A stretch of DNA of 64,000 nucleotides from Clostridia bacterium (GTDB taxonomy: Bacteria > Bacillota_A > Clostridia > Christensenellales > Aristaeellaceae), in NCBI GenBank assembly GCA_017464225.1, contig JAFUDW010000093.1, positions 27,490 through 91,489 on the forward strand. The letters run 5' to 3'. Numbering within the stretch: position 1 is the first letter of the stretch; every line of letters starts with the position of its first letter. Both the position numbers and the translations under genes were made by a program. Of the stretch, positions 9,101 to 18,182 are shown one piece after another. A model generated the notes under the pieces. It was not told the origin of the DNA. It saw only the letters and a list, made by a program, of their open reading frames with translations, and did not search any database.

Positions 9101-9378
9101 ACCGGCATCATCAGATCGAGCAGCACCAAAGACAGCATGCCGATATTGCGCTGTATGATTTCCAGCGCTTCCTGACCATCGGCAGCCGTGATCACCTCAT
9201 ATTCATCCTCGAGCACCGTTTTGAGGATCTCGCGGTTGATCAGCTCGTCGTCCACCACCAGGATCCGCCGTTTTCCGTTGGCCGCGTAGAATTTTTCTTG
9301 ATTTTTCAGCATCGTGGCCCCGCCCTTCATCATCGTTCTCTGTATATCGCGTCGGTCTCTTTTGTTCCGCTCGGTCAC
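6118..9378 (-). CDS. REC-GGDEF-EAL / membrane sensor-GGDEF cyclic-di-GMP protein
   Basis: A 1086-residue, apparently bifunctional c-di-GMP enzyme. In order: receiver domain (38-155; D88, T118, K138 present); a GGDEF domain (about 165-320) whose motif is degenerate (READAF), so likely regulatory; an EAL phosphodiesterase domain (325-585) with EAL at 368-370, DDFGTGYSS and EGVET; a charged linker; a helix (648-671); an extracytoplasmic segment of about 185 residues; a second helix (857-880); and an intact C-terminal GGDEF cyclase (GGDEF 1006-1010, I-site RSVD 997-1000). The GTG start overlaps the upstream stop (GTGA). ATG 9312 behind AAGGGCGGGG is an alternative. It can in principle make and destroy c-di-GMP. 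Confidence 0.9.
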   Translation of the reverse strand: MTERNKRDRRDIQRTMMKGGATMLKNQEKFYAANGKRRILVVDDELINREILKTVLEDEYEVITAADGQEALEIIQRNIGMLSLVLLDLMMPVMSGSELLRRLRENADTARIPVIVLTSDQKAEVESLDQGATDFISKPYPQAGVILARIRRVIELSEDRDIIQSTERDALTGLYNKEYFYRYVQQFDQYHRDTEMDAVLLDINHFHMINERYGKAYGDEVLRKIGALILDTVQEAGGIACRREADAFMIYYPHSEDYSAHMDKVSEALKDGELAESRVRLRMGVYSQVDKDIDIEQRFDRAKMAADTIKGNFTKTVAFYEKSLHEKLLYMEQLVEDFPAAIAENQFQVYFQPKFIIRPDTPVLASAEALVRWIHPRFGMISPGVFIPLFEENGLIQKLDSFVWRETARQIRDWKDRLSYSVPISVNVSRIDMFDPGLPDILRRILSDYSLTSADFLLEVTESAYTSDAGQIIKMVEQLRAQGFQIEMDDFGTGYSSLHMISNLPIDALKLDMQFIRNAFQEGGNTHMLEVIIGLSDYLAVPVIAEGVETEEQLHALKLLGCDLVQGYFFSRPVPAADFEAFILQKKEADIAEAQRRESAVQEEKRTALKAEEIVQQVRMNALRGEKAEEPEAEEPVEQPHEHTGIQLKTASVFFLVLALIAAAALLIADVSVSRGYQRMETASDRYIEAQLAASDMEAGSDYLTDRVRCFVVTGEIQYLQDFFEEVQVTMRRDGAVKKLEALMADSDNGALSSLNTALTLSNELINTENLAMRLMLEAGGYDLTDIPEEVRQLALAADDLALTPEQQRRKAQELVFDNNYMHYKDRIRENVRMCTQALIRTSSQELEQASSRLALLVNIQTFLTILMLMIVLGILVLIMQLIRKPLTNMVKKMQNQEPITPVGVEELRFVTRIYNSFLRENKEAYERLSHEASHDALTGLFNRGAYELWMKSADTQHIALILIDLDYLKEINDTYGHAVGDRVLKRVAEILQSSFRSVDMICRIGGDEFAVVMTRVNSSMRQLVLNKINQANDLLQHPKDDLPPASLSVGVAFSDRENPQGDIYKDADAALYQIKESGRKGCHIF

Positions 9379-12182
9379 TCTGTCTTTTTCGCGCCGCCGA
9401 GCACGTCGGCCAGCGTTTTCAGCATTTTATCCACATCCAGCGGCTTGGCGATATGCGCCTGCATGCCCGCCTCGGCGGCGGCCTGCTCGTCCTCTTTAAA
9501 GGCGTTGGCCGTCATAGCGATGATGGGAACGGCGGCCAGCTCCTGATTGTCCAGGGCGCGGATGGCCCGGGTGGCGGCATAGCCGTCCATCACCGGCATC
9601 TGGATGTCCATGAGTACGGCGTTATAGTAACCCGGCTTGGACAGCGACACCTTATCCACTGCCTCCTGGCCGTTGACGGCGGTATCGATGACAAAGCCCG
9701 CCTGGGTCAGGATCATCTGCGCGATCTCGCGGTTGATATCGTTATCCTCCACCAGAAGCAATCGCATAGCGCTGAAATCCACCGTCCGCCCGCCGCCCGG
9801 CGCTTCGTCCTTTGCCTTCTCCTCGGGCACGTCCTCCTGCCTTGCCAGCTGGAGCCGGAGACGGATGATCATTTCTGTACCGCTTCCCGGGGAGGTGATA
9901 ACTTCAATTGTGCCGCCCATCAGATCGACAATGCTTTTGGTGATGGCCAGGCCCAGCCCGGTGCCCTCCACCTTGCTGACGGTGGACGTGCGCTCCCGCT
10001 CAAAGGCGGTGAACATTTTTTCGGCAAACTCCCTGCTCATGCCAATGCCGCTGTCCTGCACCCGCACTTCATATGCGCCATAGCCGTTTTCGCCGCTGCC
10101 GATCTCCCAAATGGAGGCCATGATATTGCCGCCCTCGGAGGTAAATTTGTAGGCGTTGCTGACGATATTGAGCAGCACGCGGTTCAGGTTCTTCCTGTCG
10201 CACCACACGTAACGATCGCGCACCTGGCCGCTGTTCACAACAAAATCGATGCGCTTCTGCGCCATCTGCTGGGAGAACAGAACGTGTATTTCGTCCAGGA
10301 TCCGGCACAGATCGGCCGGCTCGTATTCCAATTCGATCCTGCCGCTTTCGATGCGGCTCATCTCCAGAATATCGTTGATCAAGTTCAGTAAATGCTGGCT
10401 GGAGGTTTCGATCTTGCCCAGATAATCCCTGACCACCGGCAAATGATCCTCCTTGAGCGCCAGATTGGTATAGCCGATAATGGCGTTCATGGGCGTGCGG
10501 ATATCGTGGGACATGTTGAACAGGAACTGGCTTTTGGCCAGGCTTCCCTCCACGGCGCGGATCTTTTCGCGCTCAAGCAGCTCATGCTTTTTGCGCACCA
10601 GGTTTTGCACGTACAGCATGATCATGAGCCCGGCAAAAATGATCAGCAGCACAATGACGCCGTAGCGGGAAAGCATCCGCCGCACGGCCTCCACGCTTTG
10701 CCCGGCGGACAGCAGCTTGGCGAACCACATCAGCGCGCCGTAGAGCAGAAGAGCGAACAGCACCACGCCCGAGGTGGATATGCCGCTGTATTCGGTCAGC
10801 GTGCTGTTGTTGATCGTCCGCCAGTAGAAGATAAAGCCCAGCAGGCACCAGAGCGACAGCAGCAGGAAGGAAGCGCCGCCCATGGCCTCCAGCGCCGTCG
10901 CGTGCGGGATCAGGTGCACCAGCGCAAACCCGGCGGTAATGACGGTGCCAACAGCGCCGGTCGCCATGATCCTTTTGTTGTTTTCGGCGCGGGCCAGCTT
11001 CCAGGCGGCGGCTGACGTATAAGCAAAGCCCACCACAGCGCCAAAGGAGGTCAGCTCCACAAACCAATTGAGGGCGTTGCGGCCCAGGAACGAGATCACG
11101 ATGGAGATGACCATGATAAACAGGATACTGTAGGTGGTTTTGGAAAACTTTTCGGATAGGATGTTATCCTCCGCCATGGTGGACAGCACGCGGGTCGCGG
11201 CGCGGTAAGCGCCGATCATGCCGGTGAGAATGGCCGCCAAGGCCGTTATGCCCATCACAGCCAGACCCGCCTGTCCCATGGCGCTCCGGGCGGCATAAAA
11301 GGTAGGCACCGAAGCAACGCCGTTCAGTCTGCCAAGATCGGCGATATAATCCTGCCAGGCTGCGTATCCCTCCGGCAGGGCGGACACGCTGACCACGCCC
11401 ATGCCGGCGTACACAAGGCCTGCCGCCAGAATAGAGACAGCCACCATCCATTTGGCCTTCCTGACGGGAAAAACAAAATGCGCGGTATCGAAGGATACCA
11501 CGTCAAAGCCCACAAATGCCCAGGGCGACAGGATCACGATGGTGAACACGGCATAGCCGCGGCTGTATTGACCGGGGCCAAACGCGCGGAGCGCGCCACC
11601 GGAAAGCGCCCCGGGCAAACAGACCGCGGTGGTCAGCAGCGCCCCGGCCAGAAGGATCACCGCCAGAACGGTGAATATCCGCTGGAGCAGGGCTTTGGCC
11701 CTTACGAACAGCAGTCCCACCACGGCCAGAGCGGCGACCGATACCGCCACCTCCAGAAGGTAGATATCATTCCCGGCAATATTATAATGGTACCCATGCT
11801 GCAAAAGATCGCCAAACACCGTGCGCAGCACAATGAACAGCGCTGTGGCGTTCAAGAAAACGATGGTCAGATAGGACAGGCACAAAAACCATGAGCACAG
11901 GAAAGCGTGATCCCGTCCAAAGGCGTTTTTTGTATAAGAATACACGCCGCCCGTCCCCGGGATGCGCGCCATCAGGAAGGAAAAATTAGCCCCGATGATC
12001 AGCATGATGGCCGTCCCGATCGCCAGAGCGGCAAGCAGGCCCGCAGGCCCGGCCACCGGCAGGAAGGTGGTGCCGGGCATCACAAAAGCGCCCCAGCCCA
12101 CCATGCAGCCGAAGGCCATCGCCCATACGTCCGTCCGGGACAAATAGCGATCCAGACCCTTTTCCCTTCCGTGGTTTTCCAT
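9375..12182 (-). CDS. APC-type amino-acid permease fused to histidine kinase and receiver
   Basis: About 935 residues from ATG 12182, which follows GGGGAGGAT. Residues 15-530 form a 12-14 helix APC-superfamily permease (GWGAFVMPGTTFLP; GTGGVYSYTKNAFGRDHAF). A HisKA domain follows (MSHDIRTPMNAIIGY, His about 559), then an ATPase domain (NIVSNAYKF; DSGIGM; GTGLGLAI) and a C-terminal receiver (VEDNDIN; phospho-acceptor in LMDIQMPVMDG, about D859). This resembles transporter-kinase fusions such as CbrA, but with an APC permease. It probably senses an amino acid or its flux and signals by phosphorelay. Its stop overlaps the start of the c-di-GMP gene, so the two are made together. Confidence 0.9.
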   Translation of the reverse strand: MENHGREKGLDRYLSRTDVWAMAFGCMVGWGAFVMPGTTFLPVAGPAGLLAALAIGTAIMLIIGANFSFLMARIPGTGGVYSYTKNAFGRDHAFLCSWFLCLSYLTIVFLNATALFIVLRTVFGDLLQHGYHYNIAGNDIYLLEVAVSVAALAVVGLLFVRAKALLQRIFTVLAVILLAGALLTTAVCLPGALSGGALRAFGPGQYSRGYAVFTIVILSPWAFVGFDVVSFDTAHFVFPVRKAKWMVAVSILAAGLVYAGMGVVSVSALPEGYAAWQDYIADLGRLNGVASVPTFYAARSAMGQAGLAVMGITALAAILTGMIGAYRAATRVLSTMAEDNILSEKFSKTTYSILFIMVISIVISFLGRNALNWFVELTSFGAVVGFAYTSAAAWKLARAENNKRIMATGAVGTVITAGFALVHLIPHATALEAMGGASFLLLSLWCLLGFIFYWRTINNSTLTEYSGISTSGVVLFALLLYGALMWFAKLLSAGQSVEAVRRMLSRYGVIVLLIIFAGLMIMLYVQNLVRKKHELLEREKIRAVEGSLAKSQFLFNMSHDIRTPMNAIIGYTNLALKEDHLPVVRDYLGKIETSSQHLLNLINDILEMSRIESGRIELEYEPADLCRILDEIHVLFSQQMAQKRIDFVVNSGQVRDRYVWCDRKNLNRVLLNIVSNAYKFTSEGGNIMASIWEIGSGENGYGAYEVRVQDSGIGMSREFAEKMFTAFERERTSTVSKVEGTGLGLAITKSIVDLMGGTIEVITSPGSGTEMIIRLRLQLARQEDVPEEKAKDEAPGGGRTVDFSAMRLLLVEDNDINREIAQMILTQAGFVIDTAVNGQEAVDKVSLSKPGYYNAVLMDIQMPVMDGYAATRAIRALDNQELAAVPIIAMTANAFKEDEQAAAEAGMQAHIAKPLDVDKMLKTLADVLGGAKKTE

Positions 12183-12302
12183 GCTCGGTATCCTCCCCGC
12201 AGCCCGGCGCGCTTTGTGTTTTGCACGGTGGTCCGCGCCTGCCGGAAGCATCTGTTTGCAAATCGTTGTGGGGCGTTTGATCGCAGATTTCCCCACTATG
12301 TC

Positions 12303-12331
12303 ATTATATCATGAAACGGAAGGGGCTTCAA
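12303..12331 (-). promoter_or_regulatory. Promoter of the permease-kinase / c-di-GMP operon
   Basis: Read on the minus strand: TTGAAG (12331-12326), 17 bases, TATAAT (12308-12303). It lies about 120 bases before the chosen start. The whole 12183-12549 gap holds only this promoter and the divergent one at 12401; I see nothing else there. Confidence 0.7.
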
Positions 12332-12400
12332 GGTTCTATATCATATAATGCGTGAAAGCGCCGGCTGGACCGTCTCATCGGAAAGCCAAACGTGAAATTG

Positions 12401-12429
12401 TTGCCTGCAAAGCATATTTATGGTAAAAT
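12401..12429 (+). promoter_or_regulatory. Promoter of the hybrid kinase pair
   Basis: TTGCCT (12401-12406), 17 bases, TAAAAT (12424-12429). It diverges from the promoter at 12303-12331 with about 70 bases between the -35 boxes, so a shared regulator site between them is possible. Confidence 0.6.
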
Positions 12430-12549
12430 ATACGGTGTTATCAATACCCGGCGCGTTTTTTTCTTCCCCACGTTCCACTATACAGGAACCAACGCCTTAC
12501 CGCGCCTTCCATAGGCAATTCCGACCCTGTGAAAACGGAGGATAAGGAT

Positions 12550-15500
12550 ATGAACCGGAACCACTTTGAGCTGAACGAGCATACGCTGCCTCTTGTGGCC
12601 GACATTGGCAAGCACATGCCCGGCGGGTTTTTTATTTACAAAGCCGAGGCGCCCGAGGAATTGATCTATGCCAACCAGGCGGTGATCGATATCTTTGGCT
12701 GCGACAGCCTGGAGGATTTCAAGCGTCTGACCGGCAACACCTTTAAGGGCATGCTCCATCCGGAGGATTATCATTCGGTATCCCATTCCATCAAGCAGCA
12801 GATCAGCCAGAACGACGAGGATTTTGACCACGTGGAGTACCGCATCATCCGCAAGGACGGCGCCGTGCGCTGGGTGGACGACTATGGCCATTTTACCCAA
12901 ACCGAAAAGTATGGCGGCATCTACTACGTGTTCATATCCGATATCACCGAGAAGCGCGCGCAGATGGAATCGGATATGGCGGTGCGTCAGGCCGTCATCG
13001 AGGCGCTGAGCGAAGCCTACCACACGGTATGGCTGATCAACGACGTGGAAACCGAATGCTTTTCGCTCTACCGCGGCGACACTAAGGGCTTCAGCGCCCA
13101 TGCCGGCCCCATCAAGGACGCGCTGACGCAGATGAAATACTCAAACGCCAAGGAGTATTATATCCGTACCACCGTGGCCCCCGCCGACCAGGAGCGTTTG
13201 CAGCGGGAGCTTTCCATTGAGCGGATCGTGCAGCGTCTCCGGGAGAAGCCCCAGTTTTCCATCAATTATCTGCGCATCATGTCCGACGGCAGCGAAAGGT
13301 ACTTCCGCATCGAATTTGCCAAGGTCAATATGCCCGGCGGCAAAATGGGCGTCGTTTGCGGCTTCAAGGACGTGGACGACGACGTGCGCCAGGGCCAAAG
13401 GATGCAAAAAGCCCTTCGGGACGCCCAGAAGACCGAGGAGGAGAATCACCGCCTGATGCAGGAGGTGCAATCCGCCGCCAGGCTGGCCGACCTGATGGGC
13501 TCGGTATCCTCTCTGCTCACCAACATGCCGGCCATGAGCTTTTCTAAGGACGCCGCCACAGGCCGCTACCTGGCCTGCAACGCCGCCTTTGCCGCCTACG
13601 CCCACAAGAAAACGCCCGAGGATGTGGTGGGTCTCACCGATCATGAAATCTTTGATAAAGCCACGGCGGATCATTTTGTGGAGGACGATCAAAAAGCGCT
13701 GGGCATGGACGAGGCGTATATCTTCTTTGAGGATGTGCCCGACGCCTCTGGCAAAGTGGTGCGCAATCTGCAGACCACAAAGACCAAATTCACAGACGCC
13801 ACCGGACGGCTGTGCCTGCTGGGCATGTGCGTGGACGTGACCGAAATGACCCGCATGAAGACCGCCGAGGCCACCAGCCTGGCCCGGCAGCAGGAGCTGG
13901 AACAGCGGCTCTCCCTGCAGGAGCAGCTTTTGGAGCAGCAGCGCCGCCGGGACGAGCAGGACAAAATGATCACGGCCATGGCGTCGGACTACCGCAGCGT
14001 ATATCACGTCAACCTGGATCAGGACGACGCCGTTTGCTACCGCGCCGATCCCAACGATAAAAGCCAGCATCCCGAGGGCGTGCATTTCCCCTATTATGAA
14101 AACTTTGCCCGCTACGGCAATCTGTACGTGGACGAGGCTTACCGGGAGGGCTTTCTGCGCTTTATTCAGCCTGAGCACGTGCGCAAAGCGCTGGAAACCG
14201 AGGCCATCATCGCATACCGCTACCTGGCGCGGCGAGGCGGACGGGAGTACTACGAAATGCTGCGCATGGCAGGCGTGCGCCACGCGGAAAACCGCGACGA
14301 CCATATGGTGCACGCCGTGGGCCTGGGCTTTACCGTGATAGACGCCGAAATGCGGGAATCCATGGCCAAAAACCGGGCGCTCAAGGACGCTCTGGCGGCG
14401 GCCGAGGAGGCCAATAAGGCCAAAACGGCCTTCCTGTCCAACATGAGCCATGAGATCCGCACGCCCATGAACGCCATCATCGGCCTCAACAGCCTGGCGC
14501 TCCGGGACGAAGCGCTGCAGCCGGGCACCCGGGAATACCTGGAAAAGATCGGCCAGAGCGCCCGCCATCTGCTGGGGCTGATCCACGATATCCTGGATAT
14601 GAGCCGCATCGAGTCCGGCCGGATGATGCTGCGCAAGGAGGAATTCTCCTTCAGCGCCATCCTGGAGCAGATCAATACCATGGTGATGTCCCAGTGCAGC
14701 GACAAGGGGCTCAGCTATGAGTGCCGCATCAACGGCCACGTGGATGATTATTACATCGGCGATGATATGAAGCTCAAGCAGGTGCTGATCAACATCCTGA
14801 GCAACGCCATCAAATTCACCGACGCTCCGGGCAGCGTGACCATGACGGTGGAAAAGACAGCCTCCTTCGGCGACCAATCCACGCTGAAATTCAAGGTGAA
14901 GGATACCGGCATCGGCATGGACAAGGCCTTTATTCCCAAAATATTCGATTCCTTTTCCCAGGAAAACAGTGGCCGGAGCAATAAATTCGGCAGCACCGGC
15001 CTGGGCATGGCCATTACCAAGAGCATTGTGGAAATGATGAACGGCGCCATCAGCGTGGAATCCGAAAAGGGCGTCGGTTCTGAATTCACTGTGGTGGTCA
15101 CGCTGAAGAACGCCGAGCGCAGGAATTCCGGCGACAGCGCGTTCTCCGCCAAGGATATGCGGGTGCTGATCGTGGACGACGATCCCATCGCCTGCGAGCA
15201 TGCCAAATTGGCGCTGAACGAGGTTGGCATTCAGGCCGATACCTGTCTAAAGGGCTCCGAAGCACTGGAAATGATGGAGCTGCGGCACGCCAAGCAGGAT
15301 CCATACAATCTGGCCATCCTGGACTGGAAGATGCCCGGAATGGACGGCCTGGACGTGACCCGGGAGATCCGAAAGCGCTACAGCCATGAAACCACAGTGA
15401 TCATCCTGACGGCCTACAACTGGGATGATATCACCGACGAAGCTCTGCAGGCGGGCGTGGACAGCTTCATCGCCAAGCCTCTGTTCGCCAACAACGTGAT

Positions 15501-15954
15501 CGCCGAGTTCCAATCCGCCATGAAGCGCAACGCCATAAGCGAAAAACAGCGCGATCAAAAGGCCGATCTGACGGGCCGCAGGGTGCTGCTGGCCGAGGAC
15601 GTGCAGGTCAACGCCGAAATCATGATGATGGTGCTGCAGATGCGGCAGATCGAAGCCGATCTGGCCGAAAACGGCAGGATCGCCGTGGAGAAATTCGCCG
15701 ATCATCCCGCGGGGTACTACGACGCCATCCTGATGGATATGCGGATGCCCGAAATGGACGGCCTGGAGGCCACGCAGCAGATCCGCGCCATGGCGCGCGA
15801 AGACGCGAAATCCATCCCCATCATAGCGCTGACTGCCAACGCATTTGACGAGGATGTGCAGCGCAGCATGCAGGCGGGACTGAACGCCCACCTGAGCAAG
15901 CCGGTTCAGCCCGATATTCTGTTTGAAACGCTGGAGAGCCTGGTCCAGCCTTAA
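12550..15954 (+). CDS. PAS hybrid histidine kinase with two receiver domains
   Basis: A cytoplasmic kinase of about 1134 residues without clear membrane helices. N-terminal PAS (about 20-135, GGFFIYKAEAPEELIYANQ), a second PAS-like region (150-275), a third PAS (about 320-435), coiled coil (445-475), another sensor region, HisKA (SNMSHEIRTPMNAIIGL, H634), ATPase (NILSNAIKF; DTGIGM; GSTGLGMAI), receiver 1 (IVDDDP; D925 in LDWKMPGMDG) and receiver 2 (AEDVQ; D1063 in MDMRMPEMDG). ATG 12550 has GGAGGATAAGG before it; the GTG at 12529 does not. The next gene, 36 bases on, is a shorter paralogue. Confidence 0.9.
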   Translation: MNRNHFELNEHTLPLVADIGKHMPGGFFIYKAEAPEELIYANQAVIDIFGCDSLEDFKRLTGNTFKGMLHPEDYHSVSHSIKQQISQNDEDFDHVEYRIIRKDGAVRWVDDYGHFTQTEKYGGIYYVFISDITEKRAQMESDMAVRQAVIEALSEAYHTVWLINDVETECFSLYRGDTKGFSAHAGPIKDALTQMKYSNAKEYYIRTTVAPADQERLQRELSIERIVQRLREKPQFSINYLRIMSDGSERYFRIEFAKVNMPGGKMGVVCGFKDVDDDVRQGQRMQKALRDAQKTEEENHRLMQEVQSAARLADLMGSVSSLLTNMPAMSFSKDAATGRYLACNAAFAAYAHKKTPEDVVGLTDHEIFDKATADHFVEDDQKALGMDEAYIFFEDVPDASGKVVRNLQTTKTKFTDATGRLCLLGMCVDVTEMTRMKTAEATSLARQQELEQRLSLQEQLLEQQRRRDEQDKMITAMASDYRSVYHVNLDQDDAVCYRADPNDKSQHPEGVHFPYYENFARYGNLYVDEAYREGFLRFIQPEHVRKALETEAIIAYRYLARRGGREYYEMLRMAGVRHAENRDDHMVHAVGLGFTVIDAEMRESMAKNRALKDALAAAEEANKAKTAFLSNMSHEIRTPMNAIIGLNSLALRDEALQPGTREYLEKIGQSARHLLGLIHDILDMSRIESGRMMLRKEEFSFSAILEQINTMVMSQCSDKGLSYECRINGHVDDYYIGDDMKLKQVLINILSNAIKFTDAPGSVTMTVEKTASFGDQSTLKFKVKDTGIGMDKAFIPKIFDSFSQENSGRSNKFGSTGLGMAITKSIVEMMNGAISVESEKGVGSEFTVVVTLKNAERRNSGDSAFSAKDMRVLIVDDDPIACEHAKLALNEVGIQADTCLKGSEALEMMELRHAKQDPYNLAILDWKMPGMDGLDVTREIRKRYSHETTVIILTAYNWDDITDEALQAGVDSFIAKPLFANNVIAEFQSAMKRNAISEKQRDQKADLTGRRVLLAEDVQVNAEIMMMVLQMRQIEADLAENGRIAVEKFADHPAGYYDAILMDMRMPEMDGLEATQQIRAMAREDAKSIPIIALTANAFDEDVQRSMQAGLNAHLSKPVQPDILFETLESLVQP

Positions 15955-15990
15955 CGGGCCTGGACAGGATGGGATTGGGGATGAAGCTTT

Positions 15991-18045
15991 ATGTCTGATA
16001 ATCTTTTTGCGCTGAACGATCAGACCATTTCGGTGGTGCGGGAACTGGGCAACCACATGCCCGGCGGTTTCTTCATTTACAGAGTGGAGGAGCCGGAGGA
16101 GCTTTTATACGCCAACCAGCCGGTATTTGATATCTACGGCTGCGATGGGCCGGAGGATTTCAAACAGCTGACCGGCTATACCTTCCGGGGCATGGTGCAT
16201 CCCGACGATTACCTCCGCATTTCCGCTTCTATCTCCGCGCAAATCGATGCAAGCGACGATCAGATGGATTACGCCGAATACCGGATCATCCGCAAGGACG
16301 GCGCCGTGCGCTGGGTGGACGATTACGGCCATTATCTGAAAACCGACGCTTACGGCGGCGTATACACCGTATTCATTTCCGATATCACCGAAAAGCGCGA
16401 TCGTTTCCAATCGGCCATCGACAAGCACAAGGCCACCATCGAAGCGCTGAACGAATCGCTGCTCAAGGTGCACGCCGAGCGTCTTACCTTCAGCCGGGTG
16501 GCCCAGGCGCTGGCCAAGGATTTTTTCAGCATCTACGTGGTAGACCCCGACACCGATTCCTTTGCGCAGTACAGCTCTACCCCCGCCTGCGACCGGCTGG
16601 GCGTTGAAAAAGAAGGCGAGGATTATTTTAACGTGACCCGCAGAAACATGGAGCGGCTGGTTTATCCGGAGGATCGGGACCGCTTCATGGCCGTGTTTTC
16701 CAAGGAACGGATGATGGCGATCCTGGCGCGGGACGGCATCTTCACCACCAAATACAGGCTGATGGTAGACGGAAGTCCGGTCTACGTCAGCATGAAGGCC
16801 ACGCTGATGGAGGACGAAAGCGGCCGCCACCTGATCGTGGGCACCAACAACATCAACGCCCAGATGACCCGCGAGCAGGAATTCCAGAAAAAGGTGAGCG
16901 AGGCCAAAAACCGCGCCAGAAACGATTTTCTGGCCAACATGTCCCACGATATCCGCACGCCCATGAACGCTATCGTGGGCTATACCAATATCGCCAACAG
17001 CCATCTGGACGACCCCGCCATGGTGCGGGATTCGCTGGAAAAAATTGGCTCCTCCAGCCATTTTCTGCTTTCGCTGATCAACGATATCCTGGATATGTCC
17101 AAGATCGAGAGCGGAAAGATGCAGCTGAACATCGGCGAATGCGACCTGTCTGCCATATTCCGCCGCATCGAGGATATCACATCGCTGCAGGCGCAGAACA
17201 AGCGCCTGACCATCACCTATGAAAAGAGCAGCGTGCGGCATTTTCTGGTGCGGGCGGACGAGCTGCGCATCGAGCAGGTGCTGGTCAATATCATCAGCAA
17301 CGCCATCAAATATACGCCTGAAGGCAAAACGGTGGATATCATCGCCCAGGAATCGCCCGCCGGCGTGCCGGGGAGGAGCCGCTATCGCTTTATCGTCCGC
17401 GATACCGGACTTGGCATCAGCAAGGATTATCTGCCTCACATTTTTGACAGCTTCACCCGGGAGCAGAAAACCACCATCAACCGGATCCAGGGCACCGGCC
17501 TGGGGCTGGCGATCACCGCGCGGGTGGTGGAACTGATGGGCGGAAAGATCAGCGTGCAGAGCGAGGTGGGCGAAGGCTCGGAGTTTACGGTGGATCTGAC
17601 GCTGGAAACGCTGGACAAGGCCGCTCAAACGCCCATCGCGCCCGCCGAGGACGCGGAAAAGGATATCGCGGGAAAGCGCGTGCTGCTGGTGGAAGACAAC
17701 GATATCAACGCCGAAATCGCCTCCATGATACTCGGACAGTTCGGTCTGCGGGTCGATCGCGCCGAAAACGGTCAGGCCGGGCTTGACCGGCTGCAAAATC
17801 CGGAAAGCGAGCGCTATGACGCTGTGCTCATGGATATCCAGATGCCCATCATGGACGGCTATGCCGCCACCCGAGCCATCCGCGCCCTGCCCGGCCCATA
17901 CTTCCAGTCGCTTCCCATCATTGCCATGAGCGCCAATGCCTATGACGAGGACGTGCGCGACTGCCTGGCGGCGGGCATGAACGCCCACATCGCCAAGCCC
18001 TTCAATCCCGACGACCTGATCAAACTGCTGCGTCGATACCTGTGA
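15991..18045 (+). CDS. PAS hybrid histidine kinase with one receiver domain
   Basis: 684 residues. The first 140 closely mirror the preceding kinase (HMPGGFFIY; RIIRKDGAVRWVDDYGH), pointing to duplication. A second PAS-like domain (170-290) is followed by HisKA (ANMSHDIRTPMNAIVGY, H319), ATPase (NIISNAIKY; DTGLGI; GTGLGLAI) and one receiver (VEDNDIN; D615 in MDIQMPIMDG). No membrane helix is seen, so it senses a cytoplasmic signal. The ribosome site is weak (GGGGATG). The pair is probably one transcript. No Hpt or DNA-binding output is in the window, so the partner must be elsewhere or be the REC-EAL-GGDEF protein. Confidence 0.9.
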   Translation: MSDNLFALNDQTISVVRELGNHMPGGFFIYRVEEPEELLYANQPVFDIYGCDGPEDFKQLTGYTFRGMVHPDDYLRISASISAQIDASDDQMDYAEYRIIRKDGAVRWVDDYGHYLKTDAYGGVYTVFISDITEKRDRFQSAIDKHKATIEALNESLLKVHAERLTFSRVAQALAKDFFSIYVVDPDTDSFAQYSSTPACDRLGVEKEGEDYFNVTRRNMERLVYPEDRDRFMAVFSKERMMAILARDGIFTTKYRLMVDGSPVYVSMKATLMEDESGRHLIVGTNNINAQMTREQEFQKKVSEAKNRARNDFLANMSHDIRTPMNAIVGYTNIANSHLDDPAMVRDSLEKIGSSSHFLLSLINDILDMSKIESGKMQLNIGECDLSAIFRRIEDITSLQAQNKRLTITYEKSSVRHFLVRADELRIEQVLVNIISNAIKYTPEGKTVDIIAQESPAGVPGRSRYRFIVRDTGLGISKDYLPHIFDSFTREQKTTINRIQGTGLGLAITARVVELMGGKISVQSEVGEGSEFTVDLTLETLDKAAQTPIAPAEDAEKDIAGKRVLLVEDNDINAEIASMILGQFGLRVDRAENGQAGLDRLQNPESERYDAVLMDIQMPIMDGYAATRAIRALPGPYFQSLPIIAMSANAYDEDVRDCLAAGMNAHIAKPFNPDDLIKLLRRYL

Positions 18046-18079
18046 GGGCGACGCTGGCAACAAACACGATCTTTTCATC

Positions 18080-18106
18080 AATCGCCTCAACTGGCGATTT
18101 TTCTTT
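18080..18106 (+). terminator. Terminator after the hybrid kinase pair
   Basis: AATCGCC (18080-18086), a six-base loop and GGCGATT (18093-18099), followed by a T-rich tail TTTCTTT. It sits 35 bases after the kinase stop codon. Confidence 0.7.
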
Positions 18107-18132
18107 ACATCTCCCCATCGATTTGTTACAAT
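18104..18132 (+). promoter_or_regulatory. Promoter of the MFS exporter
   Basis: TTTACA (18104-18109), 17 bases, TACAAT (18127-18132). The -35 box overlaps the T-tail of the preceding terminator. Transcription would start about 175 bases before the transporter start, leaving a long leader. Confidence 0.6.
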
Positions 18133-18182
18133 GAGTCTGCCGCGCCAAATGAAAAAGGATCAGCGCGGCAGGAGGTACACGC

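Noticed and set aside
6505..9546. A 1013-codon open frame on the plus strand
   Set aside because: It is antisense to the c-di-GMP gene and the end of the permease-kinase; its translation is rich in His/Gln/Leu without domains, as expected from the complement of a GC-rich gene.
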